Source: Candidatus Phycosocius bacilliformis (GTDB lineage Bacteria; Pseudomonadota; Alphaproteobacteria; Caulobacterales; Aquidulcibacteraceae). Taken from it: 64,000 nt of DNA. Shown here in pieces: positions 36,099 to 44,089 of the stretch. The DNA lies in contig NZ_BFBR01000002.1 in assembly GCF_003112735.1 (NCBI RefSeq), positions 248,001 through 312,000 of the forward strand, given 5' to 3'. Made by a program: the position numbers and the translations under genes. The notes under the pieces were generated by a model. The model searched no databases, had not been told where the DNA came from, and saw only the letters and a list, made by a program, of their open reading frames with translations. Positions within the stretch are counted from its first letter, which is position 1. Each line of letters opens with the position of its first letter.

Positions 36099-36281
36099 TT
36101 AGTCTTCTTTTGGCGTCAAAACCTGACGACCGCGATACATGCCGGTCTTGAGGTCAATGTGATGAGGACGACGCAACTCGCCCGAATCCTTGTCTTCGAC
36201 ATAGGTGTTCAGGCCCAGAGCATCGTGAGAGCGACGCATACCGCGACGGGATGGGGTAGTTTTGCGCTTTGGCACTGCCAT
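36099..36281 (-). CDS. rpmF: 50S ribosomal protein L32
   Basis: 60-residue ribosomal protein: [20 protein letters not shown] at the start and [18 protein letters not shown] toward the end are diagnostic. It lacks the CxxC pairs of zinc-binding L32, so it is the zinc-free form usual in alphaproteobacteria. It is flanked by a terminator downstream and by two hairpins in its leader. Confidence 0.97.
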   Translation of the reverse strand: MAVPKRKTTPSRRGMRRSHDALGLNTYVEDKDSGELRRPHHIDLKTGMYRGRQVLTPKED

Positions 36282-36299
36282 GGTGCAGGTTCCATTTCA

Positions 36300-36328
36300 A
36301 AAGAAAGGGCGGCCCGTCAGGGGCCGCC
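36300..36328 (-). terminator. Terminator-like hairpin just upstream of rpmF
   Basis: A perfect 8-bp stem (GGCGGCCC/GGGCCGCC, loop of 5) is followed on the - strand by CTTTCTTTT. It ends about 20 nt before the rpmF ATG. It could end transcripts of the upstream protease gene or act within the rpmF leader. Confidence 0.55.
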
Positions 36329-36339
36329 AGAAAACTGAA

Positions 36340-36355
36340 GCGCGTCTCTACGCGC
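36340..36355 (-). repeat. Second small hairpin in rpmF leader
   Basis: GCGCGT/ACGCGC, a 6-bp inverted repeat with loop CTCT, 11 nt upstream of the terminator-like hairpin. If both are transcribed they could form tandem or alternative structures. Confidence 0.3.
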
Positions 36356-36415
36356 GCTCGCCTTCAAATGCAAGCCGTTATGCCAGTGATGTTTCAGGGT
36401 CGGGCGCGCTGAAAG

Positions 36416-37915
36416 GAGCAGGTAAGTTATGAGTTATCCTTGCAATTCAATTTGCTACTAGATTCGCCAAACAAAGTCGGGGTTGCCATCTAGGAAAACA
36501 AAGATCAAGTTCTGTCTTGGAACTCGATCTTACAAAATATCAATTAACACTACTCTGTAACATCTTCTTCTATCAACCCGAGAAATGAAACAGCTTCAGA
36601 AATTGGAATGAAGAAATTTACTCCAACTTGAGCCCCAGAGACTTGTAGCCCTGAGACAGTGATACCAACCACTTTTCCTTCGTTATCTAAGAGTGGACCG
36701 CCACTATTTCCCGGATTTACCGCAACATCGCTCTGCAGATACCGAAACCCTCCAACGATTCTGCTAGATGAGATCACACCCTGTGACACTGTGCCTTGAA
36801 ACTGCATGCCAAATGGTGACCCTATTGCACGCACGGTACTACCAAGCTCGGGGATGGTTTGCGAAAGCTTGAAAGGTAATCTTGACCGATTATCTGTCTT
36901 TACTAGCGCAACGTCCCTTCCACGATCACTTCGCAATACGGTTCCAATTGTTTCAGCACCATCGCTCCATCGAACCCTAACTAAATTTGCATCGCCCACA
37001 ACATGGCGGTTTGTCAGAATTAGTCCCTCGGTAGAAATCAAGAAACCACTCCCAGTCGACTGACCGTTAGACAAACTCACGACGGACCCTACTGATTGCT
37101 CTAAGCTATTACCCAGATAAGTCGCTGCTTTTTTGTATTTAAAGGGTGCGATTTTTGGAGCGGTGATGAGTTCGCCCTCCGAAAGCTTTTTTCCAACGAA
37201 TACTTTCCTGAACTCCGCGCTATTAATCAGCTGTCGCACGTTCTCACCAAACGCTTCATCGAAGAGCATTAGGGGACCACCCGGCCCAGACTTTTGTCGG
37301 TTTACGCCGCCTCTCGTTGAGATTGCAGCAACGACTTTACGCTGCAGTCTTGAGTAAACCTGCCACTCAATGTCAAAGATAATTTGACCCTTTATGGTAT
37401 CGAAATCGCCAAATCCGGCCATAATTGCGCAGATTTTTGCACTTGCTTGTTTGACCGTACCAGCAACCAAATACTCGGCCTCAGAAGTGTCAGATTCTTC
37501 AAATAGGTTGTCAGTACCACCGATAACGCGAAAACCTGTCTTTTCTAGTTCTTCTTTGAACACTTCATCGAATTCACCCGTATCAATTCTTACCTGCCCG
37601 CCACCCCAAACAAGTGTTTGAAATGGCAAACACAATACACCCCCCTGCAATTGCCCCCAAGTCTGCCCACGGTTCAATCGCGCTGTCACGCGGGAAAAAG
37701 CAACTGGCCGCGTTTCACTATCTATCGGAAGTGGGATAACATTGGTTTGAGGTGGTACAGAAGTACTCTGGGCAAGACCCATCGAAGGAACTGCAACCGC
37801 CAAACCGGTGCCAGCTGCCAATAGAGCCAACACAAAACCTTTGGTTATCAATTTTCAATCTCCACAATTAATCAACGAAACAAAATTATCGAAGTTAATG
37901 GGGTAGTCAACACCG
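36416..37915. other. AT-rich island between rpmF and pyrG
   Basis: From 36421 to 36600, 67 of 180 bases are G or C (37%), against 37 of 60 in a pyrG line at 38701. The protease gene inside is nearer 48% in a counted line (37201). The edges are abrupt: GC-rich rpmF leader on one side, pyrG stop codon on the other. No flanking repeat, tRNA or integrase is seen. The composition suggests acquired DNA. Confidence 0.55.
36550..37851 (-). CDS. Secreted trypsin-like serine protease with an unassigned N-terminal domain
   Basis: 433 residues. Signal peptide at about 1-28. Residues ~45-235 form a domain I do not recognise: alternating strands and helices, with AEYLVAGTVKQAS and IIFDIEWQVYSRLQRKVV, loosely reminiscent of CsgG/LPP20-type periplasmic lipoprotein folds. 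Residues ~252-430 are an S1C (DegP/HtrA-type) trypsin fold with a complete triad: H283 in TNRHVVGD, D313 in GRDVALVK, S383 in PGNSGGPL. No PDZ domain follows, unlike HtrA. The gene has AT-rich codon use and lies in an AT-rich island, suggesting transfer. The target is unknown. Confidence 0.85.
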   Translation of the reverse strand: MITKGFVLALLAAGTGLAVAVPSMGLAQSTSVPPQTNVIPLPIDSETRPVAFSRVTARLNRGQTWGQLQGGVLCLPFQTLVWGGGQVRIDTGEFDEVFKEELEKTGFRVIGGTDNLFEESDTSEAEYLVAGTVKQASAKICAIMAGFGDFDTIKGQIIFDIEWQVYSRLQRKVVAAISTRGGVNRQKSGPGGPLMLFDEAFGENVRQLINSAEFRKVFVGKKLSEGELITAPKIAPFKYKKAATYLGNSLEQSVGSVVSLSNGQSTGSGFLISTEGLILTNRHVVGDANLVRVRWSDGAETIGTVLRSDRGRDVALVKTDNRSRLPFKLSQTIPELGSTVRAIGSPFGMQFQGTVSQGVISSSRIVGGFRYLQSDVAVNPGNSGGPLLDNEGKVVGITVSGLQVSGAQVGVNFFIPISEAVSFLGLIEEDVTE

Positions 37916-37916
37916 C

Positions 37917-39554
37917 CTAGACCAACCGGCTCTGCACCAACGCCGCACGCACAAAGTCGGCAAACAGCGGATGCGGCTCAAAGGGGCGCGACTTGAGTTC
38001 TGGATGATATTGCACGCCAACAAACCACGGATGATCAGGGCGTTCGACAATTTCGGGCAACACCCCATCGGGGGACACACCAGAAAAGATCAGACCTTGC
38101 GCCTCCAATGCGTCACGATAGGCCATATTGACTTCGTAGCGGTGGCGATGACGCTCTTGGATCGACAATGCCCCACCATAGGCGCGTGACACCACAGAGT
38201 TAGCCTTCAACACGGCTGGATAGGCACCCAGACGCATGGTGCCGCCAAGATCGGTCTCTTCGCCGCGCACTTGACGCTCATTGCCCTTGACCCATTCGGT
38301 CATCAAACCGACCACCGGCTCAGACGTGGGGCCAAACTCGGTTGAGGAGGCCGCGTGAATACCTGCTTGGTGACGTGCTGCCTCTACGCACGCCATTTGC
38401 ATCCCAAAGCAAATGCCGAAGAAGGGGATTTGGCGTTCGCGGGCAAATTGTACCGCCTTGATTTTACCCTCTGCCCCGGAATCGCCGAAAGCCCCCGGCA
38501 CGAGGATGGCATCGACGCCTTCAAGTTCGGCATTGAGTGTGTCATCGCCTGAATCAAAAGCGCGCGCATCCACCCAATTGATGTTGACCTTCACATCATT
38601 GGCAAGGCCCCCATGGTGAAGAGCCTCGATCAGGGATTTATAGGCATCTTTCATGGCGGTATATTTACCCACCACTGCGATGGTCACGTCGCCATCAGGC
38701 GCGCGCAGCCGCTTGGAAATCGCCTGCCATTTGGACAAATCGGGTGCCGGCGCATCTTTGATCCCAAAGCGGGCCAATACTTCCCGATCCAGCCCCTCGG
38801 CATGATAATCCAGTGGCACCTCATAAATGTGGGCAGAATCAAGAGCCTGAATCACCGCGCTTGCGCGCACATTGGTGAAGAGCGCGATTTTGCGCTTTTC
38901 TTCCACTGGAATAGGTCGGTCACACCGACAAATCAGAATGTCTGGCTGGATGCCGATTGAGCGCAATTCCTTGACGCTATGCTGGGTCGGCTTGGTCTTC
39001 ATCTCACCTGCTGTATTGATGTAAGGCAAGAGCGTGAGATGGATATAGACCGCCTGTTCAGGCTCTAATTCCTGGCCCAATTGGCGAATGGCTTCAAAGA
39101 AAGGCAGCCCTTCAATGTCACCTACCGTGCCGCCAATCTCACATAAGACAAAGTCGGCGTCGCCAGCATCGGAAAGCACGAAGTCTTTGATTGCATTGGT
39201 GACATGGGGGATCACCTGAATGGTCGCGCCCAGAAATTCACCCTTGCGTTCCTTGGCGATGATTTCCTGATAAATGCGCCCGGTGGTGATGTTATCAGCT
39301 TTGGCCGCCGACACGCCGGTAAAGCGCTCATAATGACCGAGGTCGAGGTCAGTCTCTGCACCATCATCGGTAACAAAGACCTCGCCATGCTGATAGGGGC
39401 TCATCGTGCCGGGATCAACATTGAGATAGGGGTCGAGTTTACGCAGCCGAACCTTATAGCCGCGCGCCTGCAGCAGCGCACCCAGCGCAGCCGATGCAAT
39501 ACCTTTTCCGAGCGAGGAAACCACGCCCCCAGTGATGAACACATATCGGGTCAT
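37917..39554 (-). CDS. pyrG: CTP synthase
   Basis: 545 residues from ATG 39554 ([18 protein letters not shown], the invariant start). The frame is open 16 codons upstream to a GTG, but that extension is not conserved-looking. The N-terminal amidoligase domain binds UTP/ATP; the C-terminal glutaminase has Cys in [10 protein letters not shown] and the His-Glu pair in YHPELKSRP. It makes CTP from UTP with glutamine. It follows secG by 72 nt in a common alphaproteobacterial order. No good ribosome site is seen. Confidence 0.96.
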   Translation of the reverse strand: MTRYVFITGGVVSSLGKGIASAALGALLQARGYKVRLRKLDPYLNVDPGTMSPYQHGEVFVTDDGAETDLDLGHYERFTGVSAAKADNITTGRIYQEIIAKERKGEFLGATIQVIPHVTNAIKDFVLSDAGDADFVLCEIGGTVGDIEGLPFFEAIRQLGQELEPEQAVYIHLTLLPYINTAGEMKTKPTQHSVKELRSIGIQPDILICRCDRPIPVEEKRKIALFTNVRASAVIQALDSAHIYEVPLDYHAEGLDREVLARFGIKDAPAPDLSKWQAISKRLRAPDGDVTIAVVGKYTAMKDAYKSLIEALHHGGLANDVKVNINWVDARAFDSGDDTLNAELEGVDAILVPGAFGDSGAEGKIKAVQFARERQIPFFGICFGMQMACVEAARHQAGIHAASSTEFGPTSEPVVGLMTEWVKGNERQVRGEETDLGGTMRLGAYPAVLKANSVVSRAYGGALSIQERHRHRYEVNMAYRDALEAQGLIFSGVSPDGVLPEIVERPDHPWFVGVQYHPELKSRPFEPHPLFADFVRAALVQSRLV

Positions 39555-39626
39555 GGGGGGTCGTTCTAATCCGCAACGCCCTCCCAAGGGAAGAGGCGTC
39601 ACTGGAAAGAGTTGCGGATGAACCGC

Positions 39627-40073
39627 TTATTTCTTTTCGGCTGGCTGCGGTTCGGTTGCAGGACCCACTGGTGCCACAGGAGCAGCTGGCAAAGTGGTTA
39701 GCGGTTCTGATGCTGGGATTGCCCCTCCGGCAGGAGCAGCGCCAATTGTGTTGCCGGGGACAACAGGCACCGATAAATCAATTGCCTTGGTTGGCAAACC
39801 ATCCTTGGTTTGGCCCGAGTTCATCAGTGAGTCGTCTGGACGGGCTGCCGACTTATTCATGATGGTCAGCGTCACGCTGGTCGCCAGGAATGCAATACCC
39901 AGCACCGTGGTGGTCCGTGTCATGAAATTGGCAGCAGACCGCCCCGACATCATGGACGAAGGTCCACCGCCCATACCTAAGGCCCCGCCACCCTCTGAAC
40001 GTTGCAGCAAAATTGCGCCGATCAGTGCCAGGCAGATCAGAAGATGGATGATGAGGACGACTTGGATGAACAT
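39627..40073 (-). CDS. secG: Preprotein translocase subunit SecG
   Basis: 148 residues. Two transmembrane helices (about 3-22 and 53-72) flank the SecG signature LLQRSEGGGALGMGGG; SAANFMTRTT follows. The long Pro/Ala/Glu-rich C-terminal tail (after ~80) is typical of alphaproteobacteria and likely disordered. It assists SecYE/SecA export at the inner membrane. It lies upstream of pyrG on the same strand. Confidence 0.92.
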   Translation of the reverse strand: MFIQVVLIIHLLICLALIGAILLQRSEGGGALGMGGGPSSMMSGRSAANFMTRTTTVLGIAFLATSVTLTIMNKSAARPDDSLMNSGQTKDGLPTKAIDLSVPVVPGNTIGAAPAGGAIPASEPLTTLPAAPVAPVGPATEPQPAEKK

Positions 40074-40167
40074 GGAAATGCCTGGGCCCTGAAGAAAGAT
40101 GTCGGCTGGACGTCGAAAGGCTCAACCGCCGGATTGGGCTGCTATGTCGCTCTTTCAGGCCTAAACT

Positions 40168-41148
40168 TCAAGACACCAACGACAGCGCAAGCGTTTGACG
40201 CCGTTTGGCCCGCTCCTTTGCCCGATCAAGCCGTCCGCGCACCTTATCAAGTGTTTTCTCAAGTTCGGCCTTAAAGGCTTCCCCACCCTCAACCGCATAG
40301 GCGACATAGAGGGCCAGCGCCAGCTGACGTGTCAAATGGGCATTTTCAACCCGTTCAGGCCCCGGTGCACTGGTGCGCGCAGCCACGCCTTCCAGCACCA
40401 TGGCAATTTCTTGGACTTCATCAATGTCGAGGCGCTTTGCGGCACGAACCAATTCGGCAGAGCTTTCAAGAAGGTCGACTACAAAGCCGGCGTTGGCGTC
40501 TCCGCGCCCTTTGGCCTGAATGGTGACTTCGGCAGCCATGGCGATGCGGCGCGCCAATTTAGCGAGGCGGTCTTGGTCAACTTTTCGGCGGGCTTGCGCA
40601 AGGATTTCAGCCTGCATGACAGGGTCGAACGTGGCCATTGTCACCCGGTCACGCAATGCATTGGGTGGATCGAAGGCTTCCGGTGCCATGGATTCACCAC
40701 CCGTACGTCCGCGATCTGGCCCAACATAATCGGATGTCACCACAAATTGCTTGCGCGCGGTGATAATGGCGCGGACACGCTCGGTGGTTTGGATTTGTGA
40801 AAAGGGTCGCAACAACACGTCATCGCAGCCCACATTCATCAGCGACGCGACAAGGTCAGTAGAACCCGCCCACAATGTCGCAATCACGGGCACAAAAGGG
40901 TTGACCCCAAGCTCTCCCAAACGCTGGGCGCGCAAAAGTTCGACCACTTCCTCGTGGGCTTCAGTCGCTTCCACAACGAGAAGCGAGATATCCACGTCAC
41001 GGAGTCGACGCCGAATTTCACGCAGTGAGGTCATGCCCTCAATGCGGCGAAATCCAATGCCATGGAGCACGGAGCGGGTCATCAGCATGTTGCCGCGTAC
41101 CGGATCAAAGATCAGGACCGTTGCCGCTGCCAGTTTTTGCTTGTCCAA
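40168..41148 (-). CDS. Degenerate receiver-domain protein (atypical response regulator)
   Basis: 326 residues. Residues ~8-130 follow a CheY-like pattern (VLIFDPVRGN ... PVIATLWAG ... LLRPFS). The phospho-acceptor position has Glu60 (LLVVEAT) and the conserved lysine is Arg114, so normal phosphorylation is unlikely. A VGPDR linker motif (142-146), seen in several alphaproteobacterial signalling proteins, precedes a helical C-terminal region (~175-326) without a known output domain. It sits between tpiA and secG on the same strand. Function unknown; a constitutive or protein-interaction regulator is possible. Confidence 0.75.
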   Translation of the reverse strand: MDKQKLAAATVLIFDPVRGNMLMTRSVLHGIGFRRIEGMTSLREIRRRLRDVDISLLVVEATEAHEEVVELLRAQRLGELGVNPFVPVIATLWAGSTDLVASLMNVGCDDVLLRPFSQIQTTERVRAIITARKQFVVTSDYVGPDRGRTGGESMAPEAFDPPNALRDRVTMATFDPVMQAEILAQARRKVDQDRLAKLARRIAMAAEVTIQAKGRGDANAGFVVDLLESSAELVRAAKRLDIDEVQEIAMVLEGVAARTSAPGPERVENAHLTRQLALALYVAYAVEGGEAFKAELEKTLDKVRGRLDRAKERAKRRQTLALSLVS

Positions 41149-41222
41149 AGGACCGTCACCCCTTCAACCAGACGACCTGTTTGCCACAGGGTTGTTGCTA
41201 AGAGGTTACGATGATCGTGAAA

Positions 41223-41969
41223 TTACGCTATCACCTTCAAAATTTTCAGAAATCCGTCGGCGGTTAAACTTGCCCCACCAACCAGAGCGCCACCGACATG
41301 GGCGGTCTTCAACAACTCGGCGGCATTTTGAGCGTTTACAGAACCACCATAGAGAATGGGAATTGTCGCCCCAATCGGTCCAAAACGCCCAACCAAGAAA
41401 TTGTGGATCGCCCCGTGCATGATCGCCACATCCTGCGGGCTGGCCACCAGCCCCGTCCCGATTGCCCAAACTGGCTCATAGGCAAGGATAAACTGTCCTG
41501 ATGCAAAACCATCGGGGATGGAGCCTTCAACCTGCGCCAAAACGACTGCTTCGGCCTTGCCAGCCTCGCGTTCGGCGCGCGTCTCTCCCACACAAATGAT
41601 CGGCGTCAATCCAGCCCGCAAGCCAGCTTCTGCTTTGGCCTTCACGATTGCGCTGGTCTCCCCGTGATCGGCACGGCGCTCTGAATGACCCACGATAACA
41701 TATGCAGCACCGGCATCCTTGAGCATTTCGGCGGACACATCACCTGTATGGGGCCCAGAGACACGCGCATGGCAATCCTGCCCGCCGGTGCTGAGGCCGG
41801 TTCCCGCCACGGCCTCACTCAATCGAGCCAATAAGGTTGCGGGCGGACAAATCGTCAGCGAAACACCGCGGCGGGACGCATCACCTGCCTCGGCTGCGAT
41901 CTGCCGGGCTTCGTCCAAGGAGGCCTCAAGGCCGTTCATTTTCCAATTGCCCACCAACACGATCGTCAT
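41223..41969 (-). CDS. tpiA: Triosephosphate isomerase
   Basis: 248 residues. Interconverts dihydroxyacetone phosphate and glyceraldehyde 3-phosphate. K10 in VGNWKMN, H95 in VIVGHSERR and the catalytic Glu in LAYEPVWAIGTG are all present, with the phosphate-binding ILYGGSVN and ALVGGASL. GGAG 8 nt upstream fixes ATG 41969. Divergent from ppiD, with a palindrome in the leader. Confidence 0.97.
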   Translation of the reverse strand: MTIVLVGNWKMNGLEASLDEARQIAAEAGDASRRGVSLTICPPATLLARLSEAVAGTGLSTGGQDCHARVSGPHTGDVSAEMLKDAGAAYVIVGHSERRADHGETSAIVKAKAEAGLRAGLTPIICVGETRAEREAGKAEAVVLAQVEGSIPDGFASGQFILAYEPVWAIGTGLVASPQDVAIMHGAIHNFLVGRFGPIGATIPILYGGSVNAQNAAELLKTAHVGGALVGGASLTADGFLKILKVIA

Positions 41970-41984
41970 GCCGATTTCTCCACG

Positions 41985-42031
41985 CCAAACAGTTTGGACG
42001 TCGGCTTAGGCAAGTCTGATCGGATTGGCAA
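41985..42031 (-). promoter_or_regulatory. Candidate tpiA promoter with palindromic operator
   Basis: On the - strand, TTGCCA (-35, 42026-42031) and a weak TAAGCC (-10, 42003-42008) are spaced 17 bp. Just downstream lies the perfect 13-bp palindrome CCAAACAGTTTGG (41985-41997), placed where an operator near the transcript start would sit. The promoter call is tentative; the palindrome itself is certain. Confidence 0.35.
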
Positions 42032-42102
42032 ATGACGCGTCCGTGGGCAGAGCTTTAGGCTCGTCGTCTGCAAGACCAAGCCAACCGAGTGCAGGCCTTG
42101 CC

Positions 42103-42131
42103 TTGCCCCTTGTTCCAACGATCCTTATGCT
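42103..42131 (+). promoter_or_regulatory. Candidate promoter of ppiD-trpEGDC
   Basis: TTGCCC (42103-42108) and TATGCT (42126-42131) with 17-bp spacing, 26 nt before the ppiD ATG. The leader would be too short for a trp leader-peptide attenuator. Confidence 0.4.
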
Positions 42132-42157
42132 CAGGGGAAACTTTTTCAGGATCCCCC

Positions 42158-44083
42158 ATGCTCACCGCGTTTCGAAAATTTGCCCGTTCGTGGGTCTCTG
42201 CGATCATCATCGGTTTGTTGGTCATTTCCTTTGGCATCTGGGGCGTCAGCGATGTCTTCACGCGGGGGCCAAGTGATGCTGTGGCCCGCGTTGCCGGGGA
42301 GTCCATTAGTCAAAACGAATATCGGGCAGAATTCGACCGCCTTCTCAAGCGGGCCAAAGAAGAAGCCAAGCGTGATGTCACCACCGAGGAAGCTCGCGCA
42401 CAGGGCTTTGACAGCAATGTGCTGGAGCAATTGGTAGCCGGAAAGGCATTTGAGGCCTTCACCACCAGCTTGGGTCTGCGGGCACCTGATGCTCTGGTAA
42501 AGTCTGAAATCGCCAAGATTCCGGCCTTCCAAGACCAATTCACCCGCCGCTTCAGCCAAACCAGCTATGAAGCGGCCCTGCGTGAGAATGGCTTCACGTC
42601 GACTGAATTTGAAAACCGGGTTCGCGCAGACATCAGCCGCCAATATCTGACTTTGGCAGTCAGTTCAGGGTTACGCGCACCCAAAGTCTATGCCAGCCAG
42701 ACTTTGGCCTTCGGGACTGAGCGGCGCATGGTCACTATCGTGCCGATCCCCGCCAGTCTGGTTGGTGGCCCCCGGCAACCCAATGATGCGCAATTAAAGG
42801 CCCTCTATGAGGAAAGCCGCGCGCAATTGACTCAGCCTGAAACGCGCGATCTGACCATGGTCCTGACAAGCCTGACTGATTTTGAAGCCAAGGTGAAAGT
42901 CGATGAGGCCCAAGCTCGTCAGATTTTTGAGAGCAATAAGGCCCGCCTGTCCAAGCCGGCAAAACGGGGGCTGATCCAATTGGTGAGCTCAGACAGAGCC
43001 AAAGCGGATCAGGCCGCGACCCGGTTGCGCGCTGGAGAAGACCCTGCAGCCATTGCGAAAGCACTTGGCCTGACATTACCGGTTATCCTGTCCAATGTGA
43101 CGATTGACGGCATTCCCGATCAAAATGTCGGCAAAGCCGCTTTTGCCATGAATAAGGGCGATGTGCAGGTTGTCGCTGCCAAGTTACAGCCTTTTGCGGC
43201 CATTAAAGTCACTGATGCGGTCGAGGCCAAAGAAGCCCGCTTTGAGGAGAACTCGGCAGAAATCTTCACCCAATTGCGTCAGACCGCTGCCGGGGAACTG
43301 ATAACTGATGCCACCGAGGCCTATGACGAAGCCATCTCAAGCGGCGCGAGCATGGAGGCTGCCGCGACAAAGGCAGGCTTTAAACTGGTGCAGATCAAGG
43401 GTGTGACGGCTCAAGGCACCGTAGCTGCCAATGGCCAACCCGTGGCTGAATTGGCTGACGCGCCGAGCCTGCTCAAGGATGCTTTTTCGGGCGGCAAAGG
43501 CGACATGACTGATCTCGTCTCCATTCCCAAAGACCGCTATGCGGCGGTGCGCGTAGATGCTGTAACACCTGCAGCCCCACCAGCACTTGAAAGTATTCGC
43601 GCTGAATTGACAGCCGAGTGGATCCGCCGGGATATACGGAAGCGGGCGGAGGATAAGGCACGCGAGGTGATGACCGAGGCCGGCAAATCTGGTCTGGAAG
43701 CAGCAGCGGCCAAGTTTAATCTGCCTGTCGCGCGTCAGCCCCAACCCCTGCAGCGTGGTCAAGGCGGGCCCCAGCTCAGCCAAGCGGTATTCTCCGCCAA
43801 AAAGGGTGCCATTGTTATGGCCCCGACCGCCAATGGGGTCGAATATTCCATTGTGCGCATTGATGAGGTGCTCAAGGACAATGAAGCCCAAGTGCCTGAC
43901 CGTCTTATTCAGGCCGAAAATGCGGTTCGCAGCAGCGTGCAGCGCGATTTGGTTGCCTCGATTGAGCGGGTGGCACGTGACCGGGCCAAGGTCCAGCTCT
44001 TCCCCAAGATGATGGGGCGGGCGCTGGGTGACACGGCTGAGACCGATGCAGCCAAGGCCGGTAGCGCGGCAAAGAAACAATAG
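42158..44083 (+). CDS. ppiD: Peptidylprolyl isomerase of the SurA/PpiD type
   Basis: 641 residues from ATG 42158 (AGGA 6 nt upstream); 23 extra in-frame codons upstream look non-coding. One N-terminal transmembrane helix (SWVSAIIIGLLVISFGIWGVSD) anchors a large periplasmic part. It has an N-terminal SurA-like helical region, a middle rotamase-like region that looks degenerate, and a helical C-terminus. The family acts as a membrane-anchored chaperone for proteins leaving the Sec channel. It is followed by trpE after 6 nt, so it heads the trp operon, an arrangement known in alphaproteobacteria. Confidence 0.88.
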   Translation: MLTAFRKFARSWVSAIIIGLLVISFGIWGVSDVFTRGPSDAVARVAGESISQNEYRAEFDRLLKRAKEEAKRDVTTEEARAQGFDSNVLEQLVAGKAFEAFTTSLGLRAPDALVKSEIAKIPAFQDQFTRRFSQTSYEAALRENGFTSTEFENRVRADISRQYLTLAVSSGLRAPKVYASQTLAFGTERRMVTIVPIPASLVGGPRQPNDAQLKALYEESRAQLTQPETRDLTMVLTSLTDFEAKVKVDEAQARQIFESNKARLSKPAKRGLIQLVSSDRAKADQAATRLRAGEDPAAIAKALGLTLPVILSNVTIDGIPDQNVGKAAFAMNKGDVQVVAAKLQPFAAIKVTDAVEAKEARFEENSAEIFTQLRQTAAGELITDATEAYDEAISSGASMEAAATKAGFKLVQIKGVTAQGTVAANGQPVAELADAPSLLKDAFSGGKGDMTDLVSIPKDRYAAVRVDAVTPAAPPALESIRAELTAEWIRRDIRKRAEDKAREVMTEAGKSGLEAAAAKFNLPVARQPQPLQRGQGGPQLSQAVFSAKKGAIVMAPTANGVEYSIVRIDEVLKDNEAQVPDRLIQAENAVRSSVQRDLVASIERVARDRAKVQLFPKMMGRALGDTAETDAAKAGSAAKKQ

Positions 44084-44089
44084 GCCCCG

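Noticed and set aside
43337-44080. 247-codon open frame on the - strand inside ppiD
   Set aside because: Antisense shadow; the ppiD frame has a signal anchor, a ribosome site and operon context.
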